Below are positions 1 through 6,711 of a DNA stretch of 13,726 nt, piece by piece. The DNA comes from Acidobacteria bacterium UBA2999 (GTDB lineage: Bacteria; Acidobacteriota; Vicinamibacteria; Vicinamibacterales; UBA2999): contig DDZV01000039.1 of assembly GCA_002346475.1 (NCBI GenBank), positions 1 through 13,726 of the forward strand, given 5' to 3'. Made by a program: the position numbers and the translations under genes. The notes under the pieces are model-generated. The model searched no databases and was not told where the DNA came from. It worked only from the letters and a program-made list of their open reading frames with translations. Position 1 is the first letter of the stretch. Every line of letters begins with the position of its first letter.

Positions 1-183
1 ATTCGGTATAAGTCTCAGAACACTCAGCGCCGTAACACTCTTACCAGATCCAGACTCTCCGACTAACCCTAATACCTCTCCAGGCATCACATCCAGACTG
101 ACGCCATCGACTGCCTTAGCAACACCAGACTCAGTCCAAAAATACGTTTTAAGATCGCAGATCTCTAGAAGTGGAATTGACAT
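1..183 (-). CDS. yejF: YejF-type peptide ABC transporter ATPase, N-terminal part (cut by left edge)
   Basis: Only the first 61 codons are present; the gene continues beyond position 1. The residues that can be read show a normal ABC ATPase start: a first beta strand and A-loop region (LKTYFWTESG, about residues 11-20), then a Walker A motif GESGSGKS at residues 42-49, which binds ATP phosphates. The protein should sit on the cytoplasmic face and power the importer formed by the neighbouring permeases. The ATG at 183 is 7 nt downstream of the preceding permease stop, with no clear Shine-Dalgarno sequence, so translation is probably coupled. E. coli YejF carries two ABC modules in one chain; whether this one does cannot be seen. 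The generic alternative is an OppD/DppD-type ATPase; the YejF call rests on the neighbours. Confidence 0.85.
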   Translation of the reverse strand, partial: MSIPLLEICDLKTYFWTESGVAKAVDGVSLDVMPGEVLGLVGESGSGKSVTALSVLRLIPN

Positions 184-190
184 AGACAAA

Positions 191-1333
191 TTAGCGAAGT
201 CTTGAATACTCTTTTGGATCGAAAGCTTCTCGCACTGCTTCACCAATAAAAACGACAAGCAATAAAGTAGTAAAAAGCACCCCAAGCGGGAAAAACACTA
301 ACCATGGCTTGGATAAATTATTCATACCCTGTCCAATTAACTCTCCCCAACTTGGAGTCGGAGCTGGTAACCCAAAACCTAAGAAGTCAAGCGCAACGAG
401 CGCACCAATGTTTGCCACAATTGTAAAAGGCGCAAATGAGATGACTGGCGTTAGCGCATTTGGCAAGATGTGCCGAAACATAACACCCGTCTCAGATACA
501 CCAGTGACCATCGCTGCGCCAACGTAGTCCTTAGCCTTCTCACGATAGAACTCACCTCGAATGTAGTAGGTCATCCCCATCCACCCAAATGCTGCCAAGA
601 TAACAACCAAAAGCCAGAACGACGGTTGTAATACCTGCAACCGTCCTGGGACATAAATAGGAACCACGACTGAACTGATAATAATAATGGTGTACAAAAA
701 TGGCAGCGATGACCAAATCTCAATCGTACGCTGACCAAAAAGATCGAGAACACCTCCAAAGTACCCAAGCATCGCACCAATTGCAATGCCTAGCACATCT
801 CCAATAATCAGTACTAACAAGGCAAAAGTGAGTGAGATATTGAAACCGTAGGCAAGCCGTACCAAAACATCACGTCCACGATCATCAGTGCCAAACGGAT
901 GACTTGCCGACGGAGGGTGCGGGGGAAAACCTGGCTGATCTAGAAGCGACTCATTGGGACCATACGGATAAACTGGCATTAGCACCCAATTACCCTCATC
1001 TTCGACTCGAAATTTGTCACGCAACTGTCGGTACTCTGGCTGGCCAACAGACTCCTGACCAAACTCAACAGACTGATAAACCTTCAGGATTGGAAAATAG
1101 TACTCGCCCTCATACTTCACAACTAAAGCCGAGTTGTTAGCTAGCTGTGGCAAAAAAAACGACAAGACATAAAGTGACACGATGATCAGGAACGACCAAT
1201 AGCCGCGCTTAAGCCTCCGAAACTTGCGAATACGTCTCCGAAGAATTGATTCTGACGATCTCTTTGGATCTGACAAATGAGGATCAACAACTGGAAAAGT
1301 GCTTGGACTCGTGTGCGTATCAATTTCACTCAT
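191..1333 (-). CDS. yejE: YejE-type ABC transporter inner-membrane permease
   Basis: A 380-aa permease of the OppC/YejE class, one half of the membrane channel for oligopeptide-like substrates. After a long basic cytoplasmic N-terminus (residues 30-43 rich in Arg/Lys) comes the first membrane helix (46-62). A large periplasmic loop follows, with the signature seen in YejE: a VVKYEGEYYFPILK stretch near 71-84 and PFGTDDRGRDVLVRL near 146-160. Five more helices follow, with the cytoplasmic EAA loop at about 269-298 (AAMVTGVSETGVMFRHILPN) that contacts the ATPase. The C-terminus FIGEAVREAFDPKEY matches the family ending. E. coli YejE is about 340 aa; the excess is mostly the N-terminal tail. The ATG overlaps the upstream permease stop as ATGA (1330-1333), the classic arrangement for translational coupling. 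Confidence 0.93.
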   Translation of the reverse strand: MSEIDTHTSPSTFPVVDPHLSDPKRSSESILRRRIRKFRRLKRGYWSFLIIVSLYVLSFFLPQLANNSALVVKYEGEYYFPILKVYQSVEFGQESVGQPEYRQLRDKFRVEDEGNWVLMPVYPYGPNESLLDQPGFPPHPPSASHPFGTDDRGRDVLVRLAYGFNISLTFALLVLIIGDVLGIAIGAMLGYFGGVLDLFGQRTIEIWSSLPFLYTIIIISSVVVPIYVPGRLQVLQPSFWLLVVILAAFGWMGMTYYIRGEFYREKAKDYVGAAMVTGVSETGVMFRHILPNALTPVISFAPFTIVANIGALVALDFLGFGLPAPTPSWGELIGQGMNNLSKPWLVFFPLGVLFTTLLLVVFIGEAVREAFDPKEYSRLR

Positions 1334-2364
1334 TTAAAACGAATCCTTGGATCCACGACAGCGTAAATCACGTCTGACAGAATATTCCCCAATAACATCA
1401 AAAGACTTCCAACAACTAGAATCCCGAGAGCAACTGGATAGTCACGCTGAAGAATTGACGTGTACCCAAGATATCCCATGCCATCAATGTTAAACACACG
1501 CTCAATCAAAAACGAGCCCGCTAGAATAAGACTAAACACGTGCCCTAACCCTGTAGCAATTGGGATAAGCGAATTACGAAGCGCATGAACAAAAATAACG
1601 CGACGTTCGTTTAAACCCTTCGCAAAAGCTGTGCGCACGTAGTCTTGACCTAAGTTTTCAAGCAAGGAGTTTTTAGTCAAGATTGTAAGAGTCGCAAAGG
1701 ACCCAACCATATAAGCCAACACTGGCAAAAACATATGGTGAACCTGAGCAACAACTTTTTCAACTAGACTGAGATACTCCCAGTTGTCAGGCCTGAACCC
1801 ACCCAGAGGGAAAATGTTCCAGAAGCTTCCACCGCCGAACAAGACAAGCAATGCCGTTCCCAATGCCCAACCAGGTACTGAATACCCCAAAAACACCACG
1901 GCGCTACTAATAAAATCAAAACGTGAACCATGCCTGATAGCTTTCAAAACACCAAGTGGCACACAGACAAGATAGCTGAGCAAGAACCCTGTCAAGCCAA
2001 GGAAAACTGACACTGGAAAGCGTGATTTAATAACGTCCCAAACTGGATCCTGATAGATATAAGAATTACCAAGATCGAATTTTAAAATATTACCCAGCCA
2101 ATTCAGGTACCGCAGATGTACTGGTTTGTCGAATCCATAATAACGACGAATCTCTTCAATGGCTTCTTCAGGTAAAGCGGTCGTAAGGCCGCCAGTGGAC
2201 GGAGTGCCAGTACCACCGTCAAGCATGGCAGCCATCTGATACTGCATGATCTGGCGCTCAACGGGCCCGCCAGGAACAAAATGCATCACCACAAACACGG
2301 CGAGCGTGATGCCAATAAAGGTTGGAATAATTAATAGCAACCGCCGGATAAAATAAGTGGTCAC
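1330..2364 (-). CDS. yejB: YejB-type ABC transporter inner-membrane permease
   Basis: A 344-aa permease of the OppB/DppB/YejB class, the partner of the following permease. Helix 1 (about residues 8-28) leads into the VMHFVPGGPVERQ segment at 26-38, a hallmark of YejB. A short Gly/Thr-rich insert lies at 49-62, and PEEAIEEIRRYYGFDKPVHLRYLNWLG-like family sequence covers 65-91. The EAA loop that docks on the ATPase is at 241-269 (DYVRTAFAKGLNERR followed by HALRNSLIPI). The C-terminus ends DPRIR, usual for OppB-type permeases. The start is a GTG at 2364, only 6 nt after the binding-protein stop and without a visible Shine-Dalgarno sequence, so ribosomes probably re-initiate from the upstream gene. 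Confidence 0.94.
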   Translation of the reverse strand: MTTYFIRRLLLIIPTFIGITLAVFVVMHFVPGGPVERQIMQYQMAAMLDGGTGTPSTGGLTTALPEEAIEEIRRYYGFDKPVHLRYLNWLGNILKFDLGNSYIYQDPVWDVIKSRFPVSVFLGLTGFLLSYLVCVPLGVLKAIRHGSRFDFISSAVVFLGYSVPGWALGTALLVLFGGGSFWNIFPLGGFRPDNWEYLSLVEKVVAQVHHMFLPVLAYMVGSFATLTILTKNSLLENLGQDYVRTAFAKGLNERRVIFVHALRNSLIPIATGLGHVFSLILAGSFLIERVFNIDGMGYLGYTSILQRDYPVALGILVVGSLLMLLGNILSDVIYAVVDPRIRFK

Positions 2365-2370
2365 AAGCGA

Positions 2371-4356
2371 CTATTTTTCAGTGACAGTTAGACTTTCTTC
2401 TTCAAGTTCACCCTGTGCATGATTGCTCCAGTAATCTACCTCCACTGACCCAGCATCCAAGGGTTTGGAAGAATCACGCCTCGCCTGATCTAACTGTGCT
2501 TCTCTTTGTGGATCAATCCACCAAAGCGATGAAATGTCTCGGTAATCACCAATGCGTGTCAAGTAACTGTCTGGATGACCAAACTTATTCCAGTACGCAA
2601 TCCGTTGGAACGGCGCATCCCATGCCAATATATATTGATAACTTTCTGCAAGAATACCATCGATTTCCTGGATAATTTTCGCACGTTTCCCCTGATCAAA
2701 CTCTTGATCGTAAATATCTAGCAACTCATCTACTCGTTGATCCTTAAACCCAGTGATGTTGTTGTTATTCTCAAGGTCCGCAAGCGACGAGTGATAGGAC
2801 GTCTCAGGATTTGGAAACAACAAGCCCCCCCATGCCATAGAGACAAGATCAAACTGACGCTGCATGACTAACTGAAATAACGTTTCTGGAGTGACAAGTC
2901 TCAGGTTTAAGCCGATTCCCACCCGACCTAAATCTTCCTGGTAGATTGTCAAAAACCTCGCAGAACTTTGGTTTGAATAAAGTAGTTCAATCACCAGTGG
3001 ACGTCCATCTTTAAGAAGGCGCCCCTGGTTATCACGTTCTTTCCAACCAGCCTCTGCTAACAGAGACAGTGCAAGCTTCGGATCATAAGGAGTCTTCGGA
3101 TTGTTCGGATTTTCGTATAACCCTCCGGCATAGTAGGAGTTCATCGGCAAATATTCATTGAAGAATACTTTTTCTATCAATACCTGCCTGTTCTGAAGAT
3201 GCGCTAACGCTTTCCTCACGCGTAGGTCGTCATAAGGCTCACGTCGTGTATTAAATGCAATCCCCTGCAGACCGCTCGGGCTGTCATTGAAAATCTTACG
3301 CTTGCGGATTAACCCGCGCTCCACACGATCAAAGTTGAGCTCTTCAACCCATTCTTGTGAAACATTTACATAATAGTAATCGAGAGAACCAGCCTTAAAT
3401 CTTTCAAACGCTAGCTTTTGATCGCGGATTACAATTTCACGTATCTCATCAAAATTGTTCACCCCAATATTACGTCGGTGATTCTCGGCCCAGTAATCAT
3501 CTCGCCGTGTAATTGTGATGGAATTTCCCTTCTCAACATCACTTTCTCTCACTAGATAAGGACCGGTACCTGGAAGAAATCGAAAATTGTACTCTTCTAA
3601 GTAACTAGCTCCGTCAACCGTCTCGAGAACATGCGCTGGAAAGATTGGTAGCGAAGAAGAAAAATAGAGAAAATTCCGCCAGTTCGTTTGGGTGCTTTCT
3701 ACTCGAACGATGTAAGGACTTTCAGCAACTGGCTTCTCGAACTTTCCAAATACAAGTTGGGACATTGGATCCTGGAGCCCCTTATCCATGACAAGCGTCC
3801 AAGTAGCAACAACGTCATCTGCCACAACTGGCTGACCATCTGACCAGCGCGCATTAGGATTGAGACGATATCGATACGTCATCCTGTCAGAAGAGATCTG
3901 CCAGTGAGTAGCCAATACAGGAATGTAGTCCAGCGTGGTGGGGTGCAGGGTAAGGAGCGTCTCGTATACAAGTCCCTCGATCATGCCATTCAGTGCAGTA
4001 TTAGATTGTGGCCCGTGTATCCGCAAAGTGCCAGGAAAGCTTAGCTGGTAATCACGAATCGTGCCGCCCTTAATGGCTCGAGGATCGCCAATTAATGCAT
4101 AGTCTGTATTTGTTTCCCATCCTTCACCACTAAATCCTCGACCGCCTAACGTGGCAGGCACAGAAGGATCGGCCATCTGATCAGCCTCTGGAAAAACCAT
4201 ATAGGCATTTTTATCTGTCGATACATTACGACGATCATCAATAGGCGTGACTGGCAATGACTCTTCTGTCGTGGATTGAGAATCACTCCCACACGAAACA
4301 CCAAGCATCGCAATCAATATACCTGCGACCAACTTGCTACCAAACAAGCGCCTCAA
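2371..4356 (-). CDS. yejA: YejA-type periplasmic peptide-binding lipoprotein of ABC importer
   Basis: A 661-aa family-5 solute-binding protein (SBP_bac_5 fold), the extracytoplasmic receptor that delivers a peptide-like ligand to the permeases. Residues 1-21 form a signal peptide ending LGVSC, so Cys22 is a likely lipidation site, although Gly rather than Leu/Val/Ile sits at -3. Family markers include WSDGQPVVADDVVATW near the end of the first domain and DLRVRKALAHLQNRQVLIEKVF in the middle. E. coli YejA is about 600 aa; part of the excess here is a charged C-terminal tail of about 45 residues. The start is TTG at 4356, supported by a strong Shine-Dalgarno sequence (GAGGAG) 6 nt upstream. It heads the importer operon; the 42-nt gap upstream holds overlapping inverted repeats. 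The ligand is unknown; YejA relatives take up microcin-C-like and other oligopeptides. Confidence 0.92.
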   Translation of the reverse strand: MRRLFGSKLVAGILIAMLGVSCGSDSQSTTEESLPVTPIDDRRNVSTDKNAYMVFPEADQMADPSVPATLGGRGFSGEGWETNTDYALIGDPRAIKGGTIRDYQLSFPGTLRIHGPQSNTALNGMIEGLVYETLLTLHPTTLDYIPVLATHWQISSDRMTYRYRLNPNARWSDGQPVVADDVVATWTLVMDKGLQDPMSQLVFGKFEKPVAESPYIVRVESTQTNWRNFLYFSSSLPIFPAHVLETVDGASYLEEYNFRFLPGTGPYLVRESDVEKGNSITITRRDDYWAENHRRNIGVNNFDEIREIVIRDQKLAFERFKAGSLDYYYVNVSQEWVEELNFDRVERGLIRKRKIFNDSPSGLQGIAFNTRREPYDDLRVRKALAHLQNRQVLIEKVFFNEYLPMNSYYAGGLYENPNNPKTPYDPKLALSLLAEAGWKERDNQGRLLKDGRPLVIELLYSNQSSARFLTIYQEDLGRVGIGLNLRLVTPETLFQLVMQRQFDLVSMAWGGLLFPNPETSYHSSLADLENNNNITGFKDQRVDELLDIYDQEFDQGKRAKIIQEIDGILAESYQYILAWDAPFQRIAYWNKFGHPDSYLTRIGDYRDISSLWWIDPQREAQLDQARRDSSKPLDAGSVEVDYWSNHAQGELEEESLTVTEK

Positions 4357-4365
4357 AGTTTGCTC

Positions 4366-4386
4366 CTCACAATTGTGTTAGCACAA
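4366..4386. promoter_or_regulatory. Overlapping inverted repeats upstream of yejA
   Basis: The gap between the thioredoxin-fold gene and yejA contains a perfect 10-nt palindrome CACAATTGTG (4368-4377). A second inverted repeat, TTGTG-TTAG-CACAA (4373-4386), shares one arm with it. The first palindrome abuts the yejA Shine-Dalgarno sequence. Such a block could be an operator for an internal promoter, or a weak RNA hairpin affecting yejA translation. There is no T-tract, so it is not an intrinsic terminator. The sequence shows the symmetry only; the role is a guess. Confidence 0.35.
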
Positions 4387-4398
4387 CAGTCCTTTTAA

Positions 4399-4980
4399 CT
4401 AGGAAGCAAAGTAATCTGGCTTATTGCCAAGCTTCCACTTAATGCTGCAACCGATACTGGCTTTCTGATCTGAACTTACGGCATGCCCAGCCAACACAGC
4501 ATCGGCAGCTGCACGCAGGTCCACACCGGTAATGGGTGTGTCACCGCCTGGTCTACTATCATCAAACTGGCCTCTATACACTAGCTTCCCGATCCCATTA
4601 AAAAGAAAAAAATCAGGAGTGCACGCAGCCTGCAAAGTCTTTGCTACTTCTTGTTTCTCGTCAATTAAATAAGGAAACGTATAACCAGCCTGGGTCGCTT
4701 CTTCACGCATGCCATCAATGCCATCTGCCGGGTATGTAGAGGTGTCATTCGCATTAATTGCAATAATCTGAAGACCTCGTTCAATATAATCACGTGCGAA
4801 CTGTGCTAATCCAATACGTAGGTGTTTAACAAACGGACAGTGTGGACAAATAAACGCCAGGAGAAGTCCCTGCGCATCGACAAAATCGGCTGAAGACACC
4901 AAGCTTCCGTTGAAATCTGGCAATTCAAAAGTTGGCGCTGGCGTGCCAAGATCAACCATCATTGAGGGGGTCAACACCAT
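4399..4980 (-). CDS. Thioredoxin-fold (PRX-like) family protein with CPHC motif
   Basis: A 193-aa thioredoxin-fold protein of the AhpC/TSA-redoxin superfamily, the subgroup with CxHCP(F/Y)VKH at the active site. Here it is ICPHCPFVKH with Cys45 and Cys48, where relatives usually carry CNHC. The expected cis-proline loop follows as ACTPDFFLF (Cys120, Thr121, Pro122), and the family C-terminal signature IGCSIKWK is at about 176-183. There is no signal peptide, so it is probably cytoplasmic; thiol reductase or peroxidase activity is the family expectation, but the substrate is unknown. The ATG at 4980 has AAGGAG about 11 nt upstream, a long spacing. The two Met codons at residues 7 and 8 are alternatives, since relatives begin near the LGTPAP motif at 11-16. 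It lies 46 nt after the NHL gene and 42 nt before yejA, all on one strand. Confidence 0.88.
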   Translation of the reverse strand: MVLTPSMMVDLGTPAPTFELPDFNGSLVSSADFVDAQGLLLAFICPHCPFVKHLRIGLAQFARDYIERGLQIIAINANDTSTYPADGIDGMREEATQAGYTFPYLIDEKQEVAKTLQAACTPDFFLFNGIGKLVYRGQFDDSRPGGDTPITGVDLRAAADAVLAGHAVSSDQKASIGCSIKWKLGNKPDYFAS

Positions 4981-5026
4981 AGGGAAACTCGCTCCTTCAC
5001 CACAATTAACACTAAGACTTCACTTG

Positions 5027-6064
5027 CTAATCTCTAACAAATCTCTTAACCATTCTTCCAGAGAGGTGTCCTCCCCATACGTTTCCTGAAGAATCTGCAA
5101 CAACAAGCTCCTGTAACGTACTTGGGTCTGGATCAGGAATAAAACTTGTAAGGGTTCCGTCTTTAGCATTCCCTATTCTGATACCTTTCAGAAAGTCTGG
5201 GTTCGTCTGCTCATCAGAAATAGAGTCTGCTACATAGATAACGTCGTTCTCATCAATAAATACTTCACTAGGAGCACCAAACTGGTACCACTCATCAAGA
5301 AATTGTCCATTCTGGTCAAAGATTTGGATACGCAAATTTGCACGATCCCCCACAAATAGGCGACCCTCAGAATCCATCGCAAGTGAATGAGTATTATTGA
5401 ACTGGCCAGGTTCAGACCCTTTAGTTCCCCAGGCCTTAATGAAGTTTCCTTCTTTATCAAACTTTACAATGCGATCATTCATATCGCCACCGTGGCCATC
5501 TGCAACAAAAATATCCCCATTGGGTGCAACAAGCACATCTGACGGGGTATAGAACGTGTCTGGCCCATTCCCCTTGACACCGGGTGTGCCAAGGGTCAGT
5601 AGCAATTCACCCTTTGGACTAAACTTAAACACTTGGTGTCCTTGCTCAGCCTCTTCACTGCTACGACCACCAAACCCATCAAGTGCCCAGATACTACCTT
5701 CGTGATCTACATAGAGCCCGTGCGGATGGGCAAACATCCCAGCACCAAAACTGGTAATAAAATCTCCCGATGCATCGAACCTCACAATAGGCGCAACCCC
5801 AGTTGAACCCACGCACCCCTGCAATCCACCTCCACAGGTATGAAAAACCCACATGTCACTACCATTGAGGTCAATATCGACCCCCATGATCCAACCAAGC
5901 TCCTGGCCATCAGGGAGTTTTAACGAGTGATCAATAACCTGGTAAGGATTAGGTTGCGCATTGGGAGTCTGATCCACAGTAGTTGTTTGAGCACTTGAAT
6001 TGCACGCCCCAGATATGAGGATAACGACTGTCCATATAACCCAGATACGACTTTGCTCCAACAT
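5027..6064 (-). CDS. NHL-repeat beta-propeller lipoprotein, PAL-like
   Basis: A 345-aa exported beta-propeller. Residues 1-20 form a signal peptide (hydrophobic stretch 8-18) ending ISGAC, suggesting lipidation of Cys21. A short Thr/Gln/Pro-rich linker follows. NHL-type blades come next: HPHGLYVDHEGSIWALDG, then YTPSDVLVAPNGDIFVADGHGG, then NNTHSLAMDSEGRLFVGDRANLR-like repeats, and PSEVFIDENDVIYVADS. This resembles the lyase domain of peptide-amidating enzymes (PAL family), in which such His residues bind metal. Many bacterial relatives have no proven reaction, so enzymatic activity is only possible. The ATG at 6064 is chosen because AAGAGGAG lies about 6 nt upstream and the signal peptide begins there. 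A longer reading from 6175 would translate the tRNA gene and is wrong. The tRNA 3' end is only 19 nt upstream. Confidence 0.88.
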   Translation of the reverse strand: MLEQSRIWVIWTVVILISGACNSSAQTTTVDQTPNAQPNPYQVIDHSLKLPDGQELGWIMGVDIDLNGSDMWVFHTCGGGLQGCVGSTGVAPIVRFDASGDFITSFGAGMFAHPHGLYVDHEGSIWALDGFGGRSSEEAEQGHQVFKFSPKGELLLTLGTPGVKGNGPDTFYTPSDVLVAPNGDIFVADGHGGDMNDRIVKFDKEGNFIKAWGTKGSEPGQFNNTHSLAMDSEGRLFVGDRANLRIQIFDQNGQFLDEWYQFGAPSEVFIDENDVIYVADSISDEQTNPDFLKGIRIGNAKDGTLTSFIPDPDPSTLQELVVADSSGNVWGGHLSGRMVKRFVRD

Positions 6065-6083
6065 GGAGGCTCCTCTTAAAAAT

Positions 6084-6160
6084 TGGTCGGGGCGACTGGA
6101 TTCGAACCAGCGACCCCCTGCTCCCAAAGCAGGTGCGCTACCAAACTGCGCCACGCCCCG
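6084..6160 (-). tRNA. tRNA-Pro (anticodon UGG), CCA encoded
   Basis: A 77-nt cloverleaf can be drawn. The acceptor stem CGGGGCG (from 6160) pairs with CGCCCCG, followed by discriminator A and an encoded CCA (6086-6084). The anticodon stem CCTGC/GCAGG encloses the loop TTTGGGA with anticodon TGG, which reads proline codons CCA/CCG and probably others by wobble. The T-arm GCTGG-TTCGAAT-CCAGT-type sequence is intact. It is oriented like the lipoprotein gene, which begins 19 nt beyond its CCA end. There is no terminator between them, so the two may be co-transcribed and separated by tRNA processing. Confidence 0.97.
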
Positions 6161-6177
6161 ATCCTGCATGAACATCC

Positions 6178-6183
6178 ATTATC
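6178..6183 (-). promoter_or_regulatory. Candidate -10 box for tRNA-Pro
   Basis: On the minus strand GATAAT (five of six matches to TATAAT) ends 17 nt before the tRNA 5' end, which would give a 5' leader of about 10 nt. No good -35 box is present at the expected 16-18 nt spacing. A small inverted repeat, TTGAC-GTTT-GTCAA (6187-6200), lies just upstream where the spacer would be. The call is weak and rests on one hexamer and position. Confidence 0.3.
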
Positions 6184-6353
6184 GCATTGACAAACGTCAA
6201 AGCTGAGCTGAATTCAAATGATTGCCTAAAAATTTAGCAGTAACGGTCTTTTGTTGAGCAAGAAAACCATCAAATTAAGTTACATGCACTGCTGAGAAAT
6301 AACCCTAGCAATTAGAAATCCCAGTCCTACCGTAAATCTATTGAGTCTGCACG

Positions 6354-6701
6354 TTAAATATCTTCATCCCGCATGCGACAACCAACAGCAACACCAAAAT
6401 GATAAGCGCCTTCTTGTTGCAGCCAAACATGACGTGCATGATTGTCAGCTAACTCAACAATCAAAGCACGAAGGTTTTCCGGTAATCCTCGTGCAATTTC
6501 TTCAACCAACTGTTCCTGGCGTGCAATATCAACTGGAGCAAATAACTCATCCTCGTGGATCGCTTCAAGAAGTTCGTCATACTCGTCTTCGCACTGCTCT
6601 TCAGCTTCAGAAAACGAAGGGAAATGTCGCATTCCTGTGCTGATATCTATTTTTTTTGCACATGGTTCAGCTAGGTCAAGGAGCTCTTCGGAGGTGGGCA
6701 T
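6354..6701 (-). CDS. Unrecognised 115-aa acidic protein downstream of ramB
   Basis: I do not recognise a family. The protein has no signal peptide or membrane segment and is strongly acidic between residues 31 and 53 (SEAEEQCEDEYDELLEAIHE and beyond). It looks largely alpha-helical and ends with an AYHFGVAVGCRMR segment (99-111) that could be a helix-packing motif. It contains Cys14, Cys37 and Cys108, with no clear metal motif. It is accepted as a real gene because its Shine-Dalgarno sequence (AAGGA, 8 nt before the ATG at 6701) overlaps the stop codon region of the preceding regulator gene and only 10 nt separate the two. This is typical of coupled operon genes. A role linked to the regulator or to acetate metabolism is inferred from position only. 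Confidence 0.75.
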   Translation of the reverse strand: MPTSEELLDLAEPCAKKIDISTGMRHFPSFSEAEEQCEDEYDELLEAIHEDELFAPVDIARQEQLVEEIARGLPENLRALIVELADNHARHVWLQQEGAYHFGVAVGCRMRDEDI

Positions 6702-6711
6702 AGATAGATCC

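Noticed and set aside
6065..6175. N-terminal extension of the NHL lipoprotein frame to an ATG at 6175
   Set aside because: This part is the tRNA-Pro gene read as protein (VAQFGSAPALGAGG is a typical tRNA-derived artefact). The signal peptide and ribosome site support the start at 6064.
6000..6206. Plus-strand frame of 68 codons containing SGRLDSNQRPPAPKAG
   Set aside because: It is the other strand of the tRNA-Pro gene; this peptide is a common spurious annotation in many genomes.
6223..6240. Near-palindrome GCCTAAAAATTTAGC upstream of the tRNA
   Set aside because: The stem is short and A/T-rich with no T-tract in a useful place; it would not act as a terminator and could be chance in A/T-rich DNA.
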